DNA of 64,000 nucleotides. It comes from Pseudomonas marginalis (GTDB lineage: Bacteria; Pseudomonadota; Gammaproteobacteria; Pseudomonadales; Pseudomonadaceae). Location of the stretch: assembly GCF_900105325.1 (NCBI RefSeq), contig NZ_FNSU01000003.1:1860001-1924000 (forward strand), given 5' to 3'. A model generated the notes under the pieces. It searched no databases, was not told the origin of the DNA, and saw only the letters and a list, made by a program, of their open reading frames with translations. The stretch's first letter is position 1. Each line of letters opens with the position of its first letter. A program made the position numbers and the translations under genes. This document shows positions 29,058-39,193 of the stretch, piece after piece.

Positions 29058-31772
29058 ATGGCCACTATCCACGTAGACGGCAAAGCGCTCGAAGTCGATG
29101 GGGCGGACAACCTGTTACAGGCGTGTCTGTCACTCGGCCTCGATATCCCGTATTTCTGCTGGCACCCCGCGCTTGGTAGCGTCGGTGCCTGTCGCCAGTG
29201 TGCGGTCAAGCAGTACACCGACGAAAACGACACCCGTGGTCGTATCGTCATGTCCTGCATGACCCCAGCCACCGACAACACCTGGATCTCCATCGACGAT
29301 GAAGAATCCAAGGCGTTCCGCGCCAGCGTTGTCGAATGGCTGATGACCAACCACCCCCACGACTGCCCGGTCTGTGAGGAAGGCGGTCACTGCCACCTGC
29401 AAGACATGACGGTGATGACCGGCCACAACGAGCGCCGCTATCGCTTCACCAAGCGTACCCACCAGAACCAGCAGCTGGGCCCGTTCATTTCCCACGAAAT
29501 GAACCGCTGCATCGCCTGCTACCGCTGCGTACGCTTCTATAAAGACTACGCCGGCGGCACCGACCTCGGCGTATTCGGCGCCCACGACAACGTGTACTTC
29601 GGTCGCGTTGAAGACGGCGTGCTCGAAAGCGAGTTCTCCGGCAACCTCACCGAGGTCTGCCCGACCGGTGTGTTCACCGACAAGACCCACTCCGAGCGCT
29701 ACAACCGCAAGTGGGACATGCAGTTCTCGCCGAGCATCTGCCACGGCTGCTCGAGCGGTTGCAACATCTCCCCGGGCGAACGCTACGGCGAACTGCGTCG
29801 CATCGAAAACCGCTTCAACGGTTCGGTAAACCAGTACTTCCTGTGCGACCGTGGTCGTTTCGGCTATGGCTACGTCAACCGTGAAGACCGTCCACGCCAG
29901 CCACTGCTGGCCGATGGCGCCAAGCTGAGCCTGGACGCGGCGCTGGACAAAGCCGCCGACCTGCTGCGCGGCCGCAACATAGTCGGTATTGGCTCGCCCC
30001 GCGCCAGCCTCGAAAGCAACTACGCGTTGCGCGAGCTGGTGGGTGCCGAGCACTTCTACTCCGGTATCGAAGCCGGTGAGCTGGAGCGCATCCGCCTGGT
30101 CCTGCAGGTGCTGAACGACAGCCCGCTGCCGGTGCCGAACATGCGTGACATCGAAGACCACGATGCCATCTTCGTGCTCGGTGAAGACCTGACCCAGACC
30201 GCCGCGCGTATCGCGCTGTCCCTGCGCCAGTCGGTCAAAGGCAAGGCCGAAGACATGGCCGACGCCATGCGCGTCCAGCCTTGGCTCGACGCTGCGGTGA
30301 AAAACATCGGCCAGCACGCGCTGAACCCGCTGTTTATCGCCAGCCTGGCAGAAACCAAGCTCGACGACATCGCCGAAGAATGCGTCCACGCCGCACCGGA
30401 CGACCTGGCCCGCATCGGTTTCGCCGTGGCCCACGCCCTCGACGCCAGCGCGCCGGCAGTCGAAGGCCTGGACACTGAAGCCGTCGAACTGGCCCAGCGC
30501 ATTGCCGACGCCCTGCTGGCAGCCAAGCGTCCATTGATCATTGCCGGTACCTCGCTGGGTTCCAAGGCCTTGATCGAAGCCGCCGCCAACATCGCCAAGG
30601 CCTTGAAGCTGCGCGACAAGAACGGCTCCATCAGCCTGGTGGTGCCGGAAGCCAACAGCCTCGGCCTGGCCATGCTCGGTGGCGAGTCCCTGGACGCCGC
30701 CCTGCAAACCGTGATCGACGGCACTGCCGATGCGATCGTGGTGCTGGAAAACGACCTGTACACCCGCACCGACGCCGCCAAGGTTGACGCTGCGCTGAAC
30801 GCCGCCAAGGTCCTGATCGTCGCCGACCACCAGAAGACCGCCACCAGCGAGCGTGCCGACCTGGTACTGCCAGCCGCTACCTTCGCCGAAGGCGACGGCA
30901 CCCTGGTCAGCCAGGAAGGCCGTGCCCAGCGCTTCTTCCAGGTGTTCGATCCGAAGTACATGGACGCCAGCATCCTGGTTCACGAAGGCTGGCGCTGGCT
31001 GCATGCCCTGCGCGCGACCCTGCTGAACCAGCCGATCGACTGGACCCAACTCGACCACGTCACCGCCGCAGCCGCCGCGAGCGCGCCGCAGCTGGCGCGT
31101 ATCGTCGACGCCGCACCGTCCGCCGCGTTCCGCATCAAGGGCATGAAGCTCGCCCGTGAGCCGCTGCGTTACTCCGGTCGTACCGCCATGCGCGCCGACA
31201 TCAGCGTGCACGAGCCGCGTACCCCGCAAGACAACGACACCGCGTTCGCCTTCTCCATGGAAGGTTACTCGGGTTCGGTCGAGCCGCGTCAGCAGGTGCC
31301 GTTTGCCTGGTCGCCGGGCTGGAACTCGCCACAGGCCTGGAACAAGTTCCAGGACGAAGTCGGTGGGCATATCCGCGCCGGCGACCCGGGCACCCGCCTG
31401 ATCGAACCCCAGGGCGACGCGCTGAACTGGTTCGCTGCGGTCCCGCGTCCGTTCAACCCGGCCCAGGGCACCTGGCAGGCTGTGCCGTTCTTCCACCTGT
31501 TCGGCAGCGAAGAGACCTCTTCCAAGGCCGCGCCGGTACAAGAGCGCATTCCCGAGGCCTACGTGTCCGTGGCCAAGTCCGAAGCCGACCGCCTGGGCGT
31601 CAACGACGGAGCCTTGCTCAGCGTGACCGTGGCCGGCCAGACCCTGCGTCTGCCGCTGCGTATCAACGAAGAGCTGGGTGCCGGCCTGGTTGCCCTGCCT
31701 AAAGGCCTTGCCGGCATCCCGACGGCGATCTTCGGCAAAACCGTTGACGGTCTGCAGGAGGCAGCGCAATGA
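29058..31772 (+). CDS. nuoG: NADH-quinone oxidoreductase subunit G
   Basis: 904-residue largest hydrophilic subunit. An N-terminal 2Fe-2S domain (ligands in CWHPALGSVGACRQC, about 34-48), the His/Cys cluster N5 ligands (HDCPVCEEGGHC, about 100), a 4Fe-4S N4 domain (CIACYRCVRF...CPTG, about 153-205) and the N7 site (CHGCSSGCN, about 229) are followed by a molybdopterin-oxidoreductase-like domain that binds no Mo. The C-terminus overlaps nuoH by 4 bp. Confidence 0.96.
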   Translation: MATIHVDGKALEVDGADNLLQACLSLGLDIPYFCWHPALGSVGACRQCAVKQYTDENDTRGRIVMSCMTPATDNTWISIDDEESKAFRASVVEWLMTNHPHDCPVCEEGGHCHLQDMTVMTGHNERRYRFTKRTHQNQQLGPFISHEMNRCIACYRCVRFYKDYAGGTDLGVFGAHDNVYFGRVEDGVLESEFSGNLTEVCPTGVFTDKTHSERYNRKWDMQFSPSICHGCSSGCNISPGERYGELRRIENRFNGSVNQYFLCDRGRFGYGYVNREDRPRQPLLADGAKLSLDAALDKAADLLRGRNIVGIGSPRASLESNYALRELVGAEHFYSGIEAGELERIRLVLQVLNDSPLPVPNMRDIEDHDAIFVLGEDLTQTAARIALSLRQSVKGKAEDMADAMRVQPWLDAAVKNIGQHALNPLFIASLAETKLDDIAEECVHAAPDDLARIGFAVAHALDASAPAVEGLDTEAVELAQRIADALLAAKRPLIIAGTSLGSKALIEAAANIAKALKLRDKNGSISLVVPEANSLGLAMLGGESLDAALQTVIDGTADAIVVLENDLYTRTDAAKVDAALNAAKVLIVADHQKTATSERADLVLPAATFAEGDGTLVSQEGRAQRFFQVFDPKYMDASILVHEGWRWLHALRATLLNQPIDWTQLDHVTAAAAASAPQLARIVDAAPSAAFRIKGMKLAREPLRYSGRTAMRADISVHEPRTPQDNDTAFAFSMEGYSGSVEPRQQVPFAWSPGWNSPQAWNKFQDEVGGHIRAGDPGTRLIEPQGDALNWFAAVPRPFNPAQGTWQAVPFFHLFGSEETSSKAAPVQERIPEAYVSVAKSEADRLGVNDGALLSVTVAGQTLRLPLRINEELGAGLVALPKGLAGIPTAIFGKTVDGLQEAAQ

Positions 31773-32776
31773 CCTGGTTCACCCCTGAAGTGATCGACGT
31801 GATCATCTCGGTCGTCAAGGCCATCGTGATCCTGTTGGCCGTGGTCGTTGCGGGCGCCCTGCTCAGCTTCGTCGAACGTCGCCTGCTGGGCTGGTGGCAG
31901 GACCGTTACGGTCCGAACCGCGTTGGCCCGTTCGGTATGTTCCAGATCGCCGCCGACATGCTGAAGATGTTCTTCAAGGAAGACTGGACCCCGCCGTTTG
32001 CCGACAAGGTGATTTTCACCCTGGCACCGGTCGTGGCCATGAGCGCCTTGCTGATCGCCTTCGCGATCATCCCGATCACCCCGACCTGGGGCGTGGCGGA
32101 CCTGAACATCGGCTTGCTGTTCTTCTTCGCCATGGCCGGCCTGTCGGTCTACGCGGTGCTGTTCGCCGGCTGGTCGAGCAACAACAAGTTCGCCCTGCTG
32201 GGCAGCCTGCGGGCCTCGGCCCAGACCGTGTCCTACGAAGTGTTCATGGGCCTCGCGCTGATGGGCATCGTGGTGCAGGTCGGCTCGTTCAACATGCGCG
32301 ACATCGTCGAGTACCAGGCGCAGAACCTGTGGTTCATCATTCCGCAGTTCTTCGGCTTCTGTACCTTCTTCATCGCCGGCGTCGCCGTGACTCACCGTCA
32401 CCCGTTCGACCAGCCGGAAGCGGAACAGGAACTGGCTGACGGTTACCACATTGAATACGCCGGCATGAAATGGGGCATGTTCTTCGTCGGTGAATACATC
32501 GGCATCATCTTGATCTCGGCCCTGCTGGTCACGCTGTTCTTCGGCGGCTGGCACGGTCCGTTCGGCATCCTGCCGCAGCTGGCGTTCTTCTGGTTCTTCC
32601 TGAAGACCGCGTTCTTCATCATGCTGTTTATCCTGCTGCGCGCTTCCATTCCGCGTCCACGATATGACCAGGTGATGGATTTCAGCTGGCGTTTCTGCCT
32701 GCCGCTGACCCTGATCAATTTGCTGGTGACTGCTGCCGTTGTGTTGTTGAACACGCCAGCGGGCGCGGTTCAGTGA
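31769..32776 (+). CDS. nuoH: NADH-quinone oxidoreductase subunit H
   Basis: 335-residue, eight-helix membrane subunit that forms the quinone entry site with NuoB and NuoD. The conserved ERRLLGWWQDRYGPNRVGP loop near residue 36 and the acidic loop QPEAEQELADGYHIEY near 220 are present. Start ATG overlaps the nuoG stop. Confidence 0.96.
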   Translation: MTWFTPEVIDVIISVVKAIVILLAVVVAGALLSFVERRLLGWWQDRYGPNRVGPFGMFQIAADMLKMFFKEDWTPPFADKVIFTLAPVVAMSALLIAFAIIPITPTWGVADLNIGLLFFFAMAGLSVYAVLFAGWSSNNKFALLGSLRASAQTVSYEVFMGLALMGIVVQVGSFNMRDIVEYQAQNLWFIIPQFFGFCTFFIAGVAVTHRHPFDQPEAEQELADGYHIEYAGMKWGMFFVGEYIGIILISALLVTLFFGGWHGPFGILPQLAFFWFFLKTAFFIMLFILLRASIPRPRYDQVMDFSWRFCLPLTLINLLVTAAVVLLNTPAGAVQ

Positions 32777-32787
32777 GGATTTGACCC

Positions 32788-33336
32788 ATGTTCAAATATA
32801 TTGGCGACATCGTTAAGGGTACCGGTACCCAGTTGCGAAGCCTGGTGATGGTGTTCGGTCACGGCTTCCGTAAACGCGACACCCTGCAATACCCGGAAGA
32901 AGCGGTGTACCTGCCGCCGCGCTATCGCGGCCGCATCGTGCTGACCCGCGACCCCGATGGCGAAGAGCGTTGCGTAGCCTGCAACCTGTGCGCCGTGGCG
33001 TGCCCGGTGGGTTGCATCTCCCTGCAGAAAGCTGAAACCGAAGACGGTCGCTGGTACCCGGACTTCTTCCGCATCAACTTCTCGCGCTGCATTTTCTGCG
33101 GCCTCTGCGAGGAAGCTTGCCCGACCACCGCGATCCAGCTCACACCGGATTTCGAGATGGCCGAGTTCAAACGTCAGGACCTGGTGTACGAGAAAGAAGA
33201 TCTGCTGATCTCTGGTCCCGGTAAAAACCCTGATTACAACTTCTATCGTGTTGCAGGTATGGCCGTTGCCGGTAAGCCGAAAGGCGCCGCACAAAACGAA
33301 GCCGAGCCGATCAACGTGAAGAGCTTGCTGCCTTAA
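32788..33336 (+). CDS. nuoI: NADH-quinone oxidoreductase subunit I (clusters N6a, N6b)
   Basis: 182-residue ferredoxin-like subunit with two 4Fe-4S motifs, Cys62/65/68/72 (CVACNLCAVAC) and Cys101/104/107/111 (CIFCGLCEEAC), that pass electrons towards N2. It lies 11 bp after nuoH. Confidence 0.97.
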   Translation: MFKYIGDIVKGTGTQLRSLVMVFGHGFRKRDTLQYPEEAVYLPPRYRGRIVLTRDPDGEERCVACNLCAVACPVGCISLQKAETEDGRWYPDFFRINFSRCIFCGLCEEACPTTAIQLTPDFEMAEFKRQDLVYEKEDLLISGPGKNPDYNFYRVAGMAVAGKPKGAAQNEAEPINVKSLLP

Positions 33337-33345
33337 GGAAGAAAG

Positions 33346-33849
33346 ATGGAATTCGCTTTCTATTTCGCATCGGGTATCGCGGTTGTGTCCACGCTTCGCG
33401 TGATCACCAACACCAACCCCGTGCACGCCCTGCTCTACCTGATCATTTCGCTGATCGCCGTGGCCATGACCTTCTTCAGCCTCGGCGCACCGTTCGCCGG
33501 TGTGCTGGAAGTGATCGCCTACGCCGGCGCCATCATGGTGCTGTTCGTGTTTGTGGTGATGATGCTCAACCTCGGGCCGGCCTCGGTCGCCCAGGAACGC
33601 GTCTGGCTCAAGCCCGGCATCTGGCTCGGCCCGGTTGTCCTCGCAGCGCTGCTGCTGGGTGAACTGCTGTATGTGCTGTTCGCTCACCAGAGCGGCCAGG
33701 CCATCGGCCATACCACCGTGGACGCGAAAGCCGTGGGCATCAGCCTGTTCGGCCCGTACCTGCTGGTGGTCGAACTGGCGTCGATGCTGCTGCTCGCCGC
33801 AGCCATCACTGCCTTCCACTTGGGCCGCAACGAAGCCAAGGAGCAATGA
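33346..33849 (+). CDS. nuoJ: NADH-quinone oxidoreductase subunit J
   Basis: 167-residue membrane subunit with five hydrophobic helices; the conserved helix-3 stretch LEVIAYAGAIMVLFVFVVMM with its pi-bulge Tyr is present. GGAAGAAAG just before the ATG is a good ribosome-binding site. The stop lies 2 bp before the nuoK start used here. Confidence 0.95.
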   Translation: MEFAFYFASGIAVVSTLRVITNTNPVHALLYLIISLIAVAMTFFSLGAPFAGVLEVIAYAGAIMVLFVFVVMMLNLGPASVAQERVWLKPGIWLGPVVLAALLLGELLYVLFAHQSGQAIGHTTVDAKAVGISLFGPYLLVVELASMLLLAAAITAFHLGRNEAKEQ

Positions 33850-33851
33850 CG

Positions 33852-34160
33852 ATGCCTGCTATCCCTTTGGAGCATGGTCTGGCGGTCGCCGGCATCCTGT
33901 TCTGCCTTGGCCTGGTCGGCCTGATGGTTCGCCGTAACATTCTGTTCGTGTTGATGAGCCTGGAAATCATGATGAACGCTGCGGCACTGGCGTTCATCGT
34001 TGCAGGTGCACGTTGGGGCCAGCCGGATGGACAAGTCATGTTCATCCTGGTGATCAGCCTGGCAGCCGCCGAGGCCAGTATCGGCCTGGCGATCCTGCTG
34101 CAACTGTATCGTCGCTTCCACACGCTTGATATCGACGCTGCCAGTGAGATGCGCGGATGA
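33852..34160 (+). CDS. nuoK: NADH-quinone oxidoreductase subunit K
   Basis: 102-residue three-helix antiporter-like (MrpC-type) subunit with the conserved membrane Glu in SLEIMMNA and a second one in AAAEASIGLA. ATG 33852 gives the standard MPAIPLEHG start; ATG 33846, which overlaps the nuoJ stop, is an alternative. The 3' end overlaps nuoL by 4 bp. Confidence 0.95.
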   Translation: MPAIPLEHGLAVAGILFCLGLVGLMVRRNILFVLMSLEIMMNAAALAFIVAGARWGQPDGQVMFILVISLAAAEASIGLAILLQLYRRFHTLDIDAASEMRG

Positions 34161-36010
34161 ACATGATCTTTCTGACTTTCGTATTTCCCCTGATCGGTTT
34201 CCTGCTGCTGTCGTTCTCTCGCGGACGCTGGTCGGAAAACCTTTCGGCCCTGATCGGTGTGGGCTCCATTGGCCTGTCGGCCATCGTTGCCGCCTACGTC
34301 ATCTGGCAATTCAACGTGGCACCGCCGGAAGGCGGCCACTACACCCTGGTGCTGTGGCAGTGGATGTCGGTGGAAGGCTTCAAGCCCAACTTCGCCCTCT
34401 ACGTCGATGGTCTGTCGATCACCATGCTTGGCGTGGTGGTGGGCGTGGGCTTCCTGATCCACCTGTTCGCGTCCTGGTACATGCGCGGTGAAGCGGGCTA
34501 CTCGCGCTTCTTCTCGTACACCAACCTGTTTATCGCCAGCATGCTGTTCCTGGTGCTCGGCGATAACCTGTTGTTCCTGTACTTCGGCTGGGAGGGCGTG
34601 GGCCTGTGCTCGTACCTGTTGATCGGTTTCTACTACAGCAACCGCAACAACGGTAACGCGGCACTCAAGGCGTTTATCGTCACCCGTATCGGCGACGTGT
34701 TCATGGCCATCGGCCTGTTCATCCTGTTCCAACAGGTGGGCACGCTGAACATCCAGGAACTGCTGGTGCTGGCACCGCAGAAATTCCAGGTCGGCGACTT
34801 CTGGATCACCCTGGCGACCCTGATGCTGCTGGGCGGCGCCGTGGGTAAATCCGCGCAACTGCCGCTGCAGACCTGGCTGGCGGATGCCATGGCCGGTCCT
34901 ACCCCGGTGTCGGCACTGATCCACGCCGCAACCATGGTTACCGCCGGTGTCTACCTGATCGCCCGTACCCACGGCCTGTTCACCCTGGCGCCGGACATCC
35001 TGCACCTGGTGGGCATCGTCGGCGGCGTGACCCTGGTACTGGCCGGCTTCGCCGCGCTGGTGCAGACCGACATCAAGCGGATCCTCGCCTACTCGACCAT
35101 GAGCCAGATTGGCTACATGTTCCTGGCCCTGGGCGTCGGCGCCTGGGACGCGGCGATCTTCCACCTGATGACCCACGCCTTCTTCAAGGCCCTGCTGTTC
35201 CTGGCCTCCGGTGCGGTGATCCTGGCCTGCCACCACGAGCAGAACATCTTCAAGATGGGCGGCCTGTGGAAGAAACTGCCACTGGCCTACGCCAGCTTCA
35301 TCGTCGGTGGTGCCGCCCTGGCCGCCCTGCCGCTGGTGACCGCCGGTTTCTACTCCAAGGACGAAATCCTCTGGGAAGCCTTTGCCAGCGGTAACCAGAA
35401 CCTGCTGTACGCAGGCCTGGTGGGTGCGTTCATGACCTCGCTGTACACCTTCCGCCTGATCTTCATCACCTTCCACGGTGAAGCCAAGACCGAAGCCCAC
35501 GCAGGCCATGGCATCTCCCACTGGCTGCCACTGTCGGTGCTGATCATCCTGTCGACCTTCATCGGCGCGCTGATCACCCCGCCACTGGCCGGTGTACTGC
35601 CGGAAAGCGCCGGCCATGCCGGCGGCGCCGCCAAGCACAGTCTGGAAATCGCCTCGGGCGCCATTGCCATCGCCGGCATCCTGCTGGCGGCCCTGCTGTT
35701 CCTCGGCAAGCGTCGCTTCGTGACCGCCGTGGCCAACAGTGGCATCGGCCGTTTCCTCTCGGCCTGGTGGTTCGCCGCCTGGGGCTTCGACTGGCTCTAC
35801 GACAAACTGTTCGTCAAGCCCTACCTGGCCATCAGTCATGTACTGCGTAAAGACCCGCTCGACCAGACCATCGGTTTGATCCCGCGCGCGGCCAAAGGCG
35901 GTCACACCGCCCTGAGCCGTACCGAGACCGGCCAGTTGCGTTGGTATGCGGCTTCCATGGCTGCTGGTGCCGTGCTGGTGATCGGCGCCATCGTCGTGGT
36001 AGCGGCCTGA
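34157..36010 (+). CDS. nuoL: NADH-quinone oxidoreductase subunit L
   Basis: 617-residue proton-pumping, Mrp-antiporter-like subunit. It has the helix-5 Glu (GWEGVGLCSYLLIGF, around 144), the broken-helix Lys regions and the ADAMAGPTPVSALIHAATMVTAGVYL block (around 250). The long C-terminal lateral helix and anchor that link the pump modules are present (about 510-617). Confidence 0.96.
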   Translation: MNMIFLTFVFPLIGFLLLSFSRGRWSENLSALIGVGSIGLSAIVAAYVIWQFNVAPPEGGHYTLVLWQWMSVEGFKPNFALYVDGLSITMLGVVVGVGFLIHLFASWYMRGEAGYSRFFSYTNLFIASMLFLVLGDNLLFLYFGWEGVGLCSYLLIGFYYSNRNNGNAALKAFIVTRIGDVFMAIGLFILFQQVGTLNIQELLVLAPQKFQVGDFWITLATLMLLGGAVGKSAQLPLQTWLADAMAGPTPVSALIHAATMVTAGVYLIARTHGLFTLAPDILHLVGIVGGVTLVLAGFAALVQTDIKRILAYSTMSQIGYMFLALGVGAWDAAIFHLMTHAFFKALLFLASGAVILACHHEQNIFKMGGLWKKLPLAYASFIVGGAALAALPLVTAGFYSKDEILWEAFASGNQNLLYAGLVGAFMTSLYTFRLIFITFHGEAKTEAHAGHGISHWLPLSVLIILSTFIGALITPPLAGVLPESAGHAGGAAKHSLEIASGAIAIAGILLAALLFLGKRRFVTAVANSGIGRFLSAWWFAAWGFDWLYDKLFVKPYLAISHVLRKDPLDQTIGLIPRAAKGGHTALSRTETGQLRWYAASMAAGAVLVIGAIVVVAA

Positions 36011-36065
36011 CTATGTTTAAGTGCACTGCGTACTTTGCGAACTTGCGAAAGGAAACGAGCCCGTC

Positions 36066-37598
36066 ATGATTCTGCCCTGGCTAATCCTGATCCCCTTTAT
36101 CGGCGGCCTGCTCTGCTGGATGGGTGAACGCTTCGGCGCCACCCTCCCCCGCTGGATTGCGTTGCTGACCATGTCCCTGGAACTCGCACTCGGCCTCTGG
36201 CTGTGGGCCCATGGCGACTATTCATTCGCTCCGGCACCGGGTGTCGATCCAACGTTCGCGCTTGAATTCAAGCACGTGTGGATCCAGCGCTTCGGCATCA
36301 ACGTGCACCTGGCCCTCGACGGCCTGTCGCTGTTGATGATCCTGCTGACCGGCCTGCTGGGTATCCTCTCGGTACTCTGCTCCTGGAAAGAGATCCAGCG
36401 TCACGTGGGCTTCTTCCACCTGAACCTGATGTGGATCCTGGGCGGCGTTGTCGGCGTGTTCCTCGCCCTCGACCTGTTCATGTTCTTCTTCTTCTGGGAG
36501 ATGATGCTGGTGCCGATGTACTTCCTCATCGCGCTCTGGGGTCACAGTTCTTCGGACGGCAAGAAAACCCGGATCTACGCGGCGACCAAGTTCTTCATCT
36601 TCACCCAGGCTTCCGGCCTGATCATGTTGGTGGCGATCCTGGGCCTGGTACTGGTCAACTTCAACTCGACTGGCGTGATTACCTTCAACTACGCCGACCT
36701 GTTGAAAACCAAGATGTCCCTGACCACCGAGTACATCCTGATGCTGGGCTTCTTCATCGCCTTCGCGGTGAAGCTGCCGGTGGTGCCGTTCCACTCCTGG
36801 CTGCCTGACGCTCACGCCCAGGCGCCGACCGCCGGTTCCGTGGACCTGGCCGGTATCCTGCTGAAGACGGCGGCCTACGGCCTGCTGCGTTTCGCCCTGC
36901 CGCTGTTCCCGAACGCCTCGGCCGAGTTCGCGCCGATTGCCATGACCCTCGGCCTGATCGGGATCTTCTACGGTGCATTCCTCGCATTCGCCCAAACCGA
37001 CATCAAGCGTCTGATTGCCTTCTCGTCCGTTTCCCACATGGGCTTCGTACTGATCGGCATCTACTCCGGCAGCCAGCTGGCGTTGCAAGGTGCGGTGATC
37101 CAGATGTTGGCCCACGGTGTCTCGGCCGCGGCACTGTTTATCCTGAGTGGCCAGTTGTACGAGCGCCTGCACACCCGTGACATGCGTGAGATGGGCGGCG
37201 TGTGGTCGCGCATTGCGTACCTGCCGGCGATCAGCCTGTTCTTCGCCGCCGCTTCCCTGGGCTTGCCGGGTACCGGTAACTTCATCGGCGAGTTCCTGAT
37301 CCTGATGGGTGCCTTCGTGCAAACACCGTGGATCAGCGCCATTGCTACCTCCGGCCTGGTATTCGGTTCGGTCTACTCGCTGATCATGATCCACCGCGCC
37401 TACTTCGGCCCGGCCAAGTCCGACGCCGTCCTGAAAGGGATGGATGCTCGCGAACTGATCATGGTGCTCGGCCTTGCGGTATTGCTGATCTACATCGGCG
37501 TGTACCCGCAACCGTTCCTGGACATTTCTGCCGCGACGATGCATGGCGTGCAGCAGTGGTTCGGCACCGCCTTCTCTCAACTCGCTTCGGCCCGGTAA
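36066..37598 (+). CDS. nuoM: NADH-quinone oxidoreductase subunit M
   Basis: 510-residue antiporter-like proton-pumping subunit. The essential Glu is seen in FFFFWEMMLVPMYFLIALWG (around 145) and the Lys in FAVKLPVVPFHSWLPDAHAQAPT (around 235). ATG 36066 has AAAGGAAACGAG upstream and gives the usual MILPWLILIPF start. 55 bp after nuoL. Confidence 0.96.
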   Translation: MILPWLILIPFIGGLLCWMGERFGATLPRWIALLTMSLELALGLWLWAHGDYSFAPAPGVDPTFALEFKHVWIQRFGINVHLALDGLSLLMILLTGLLGILSVLCSWKEIQRHVGFFHLNLMWILGGVVGVFLALDLFMFFFFWEMMLVPMYFLIALWGHSSSDGKKTRIYAATKFFIFTQASGLIMLVAILGLVLVNFNSTGVITFNYADLLKTKMSLTTEYILMLGFFIAFAVKLPVVPFHSWLPDAHAQAPTAGSVDLAGILLKTAAYGLLRFALPLFPNASAEFAPIAMTLGLIGIFYGAFLAFAQTDIKRLIAFSSVSHMGFVLIGIYSGSQLALQGAVIQMLAHGVSAAALFILSGQLYERLHTRDMREMGGVWSRIAYLPAISLFFAAASLGLPGTGNFIGEFLILMGAFVQTPWISAIATSGLVFGSVYSLIMIHRAYFGPAKSDAVLKGMDARELIMVLGLAVLLIYIGVYPQPFLDISAATMHGVQQWFGTAFSQLASAR

Positions 37599-37605
37599 GA
37601 GCGCT

Positions 37606-39069
37606 ATGGAATTCACGATCCAACACTTTATCGCGCTTGCGCCGCTGCTGATCACCAGCCTCACCATCGTGGTGGTGATGCTGGCGATCGCCTGGCGCCG
37701 CAATCACTCACAAACGTTCCTGCTGTCCTGCGCCGGTTTGAACCTGGCCTTGCTGTCGATTATCCCGGCACTCAAGGTCGCGCCACTGGCGGTGACCCCG
37801 CTGATGATGGTCGATGACTTCGCGCTGCTGTATATCGCGCTGATCCTCGTCGCCACCCTCGCCTGCGTCACCCTCGCCCACGCCTACCTCGGCGAAGGCG
37901 GCACCGGCTACCCGGGCAACCGCGAAGAGCTGTACCTGCTGATCCTGCTGGCTGCGGCCGGCGGTATCGTGCTGGTCAGCGCGCAGCACCTGGCCGGCTT
38001 GTTCATCGGCCTGGAACTGCTGTCGATCCCGACCTACGGCCTGGTGGCCTACGCCTTCTTCAACAAGCGTTCCCTGGAAGCCGGCATCAAGTACATGGTG
38101 CTGTCGGCCGCCGGTTCCGCGTTCCTGTTGTTCGGTATGGCCCTGCTCTACGCCGAAGCCGGCAGCCTGAGCTTCACCGGTATCGGTCACGCCCTGGCCG
38201 CCACCAACAGCCCCGCGCCGATTGCCCAACTGGGCCTGGCGATGATGCTGATCGGCCTGGCGTTCAAGCTGTCGCTGGTGCCGTTCCACCTGTGGACCCC
38301 GGACGTGTACGAAGGCGCCCCGGCGCCGGTGGCGGCGTTCCTGGCGACCGCGTCCAAGGTCGCTGTGTTTGCGGTGATGGTGCGTCTGTTCCAGATCTCG
38401 CCTGCCGCCAACACCGGCGTGCTGAGCAACGTGTTGACCGTGATCGCCATCGCGTCGATCCTGTTCGGCAACCTGCTGGCGCTGACCCAGAACAACCTCA
38501 AGCGTCTGCTGGGTTACTCGTCCATCGCCCACTTCGGCTACCTGTTGATCGCCCTGGTGGCGAGCAAAGGCCTGGCCGTGGAAGCCATCGGCGTGTACCT
38601 GGTCACCTACGTGATCACCAGCCTCGGCGCGTTCGGCGTGATCACCCTGATGTCCTCGCCTTACAAGGGCCGTGACGCCGACGCCCTGTACGAATACCGC
38701 GGCCTGTTCTGGCGCCGTCCGTACCTGACCGCCGTACTCACCGTGATGATGCTGTCCCTGGCCGGTATCCCGCTGACCGCGGGCTTTATCGGCAAGTTCT
38801 ACATCGTCGCGACCGGTGTCGAAGCCCACGAGTGGTGGCTGGTTGCGTCCCTGGTGCTGGGCAGTGCCATCGGCGTGTTCTACTACCTGCGCGTGATGGT
38901 CACCCTGTACCTGATCGAGCCAAACCTGCGCCGTGTGGATGCTGAGCTGCACTGGGAACAGAAAGCCGGTGGCGTGATGCTGCTGGCTATCGCCCTGCTC
39001 GCCTTCTTCCTCGGCGTGTACCCACAACCGTTGCTGACCCTGGTGCAGCACGCGGTGCTGGGGGTTTGA
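37606..39069 (+). CDS. nuoN: NADH-quinone oxidoreductase subunit N
   Basis: 487-residue last subunit and third antiporter-like pump of complex I. The conserved Lys regions (FFNKRSLEAGIKYMVLSAAGSA; FKLSLVPFHLWTPDVYEGAP) are intact. The start lies 7 bp after nuoM. The operon ends here with a strong terminator, so all thirteen nuo genes are present and uninterrupted. Confidence 0.96.
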   Translation: MEFTIQHFIALAPLLITSLTIVVVMLAIAWRRNHSQTFLLSCAGLNLALLSIIPALKVAPLAVTPLMMVDDFALLYIALILVATLACVTLAHAYLGEGGTGYPGNREELYLLILLAAAGGIVLVSAQHLAGLFIGLELLSIPTYGLVAYAFFNKRSLEAGIKYMVLSAAGSAFLLFGMALLYAEAGSLSFTGIGHALAATNSPAPIAQLGLAMMLIGLAFKLSLVPFHLWTPDVYEGAPAPVAAFLATASKVAVFAVMVRLFQISPAANTGVLSNVLTVIAIASILFGNLLALTQNNLKRLLGYSSIAHFGYLLIALVASKGLAVEAIGVYLVTYVITSLGAFGVITLMSSPYKGRDADALYEYRGLFWRRPYLTAVLTVMMLSLAGIPLTAGFIGKFYIVATGVEAHEWWLVASLVLGSAIGVFYYLRVMVTLYLIEPNLRRVDAELHWEQKAGGVMLLAIALLAFFLGVYPQPLLTLVQHAVLGV

Positions 39070-39095
39070 TCCCTTAGCGGTATGCGAATCAACAG

Positions 39096-39121
39096 AAACG
39101 GCGCCCCAGGGCGCCGTTTTT
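39096..39121 (+). terminator. Rho-independent terminator of the nuo operon
   Basis: AAACGGCGCC/GGCGCCGTTT stem followed by T5, 26 bp after nuoN. Confidence 0.9.
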
Positions 39122-39148
39122 GCGTTCTGGGCTGACCTGCAACAGCCC

Positions 39149-39180
39149 AAAAAAACGCCCCGAATGTTCGGGGCGTTTTA
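39149..39180 (-). terminator. Rho-independent terminator of the beta-barrel protein gene
   Basis: AAAACGCCCCGAA/TTCGGGGCGTTTT hairpin with A and T tracts on its two sides, 14 bp beyond the minus-strand gene. Can back up nuo termination. Confidence 0.85.
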
Positions 39181-39193
39181 CATTGCAACCGCG

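Noticed and set aside
29130..31769. Very long open frame (879 codons) antisense to nuoG
   Set aside because: GC-rich coding DNA leaves a stop-poor antisense frame; the plus strand encodes an unmistakable NuoG and the antisense product has no recognisable motif. The same applies to long antisense frames at 11050-13035, 22139-23410, 24815-26971, 33806-35905 and 55967-58510.
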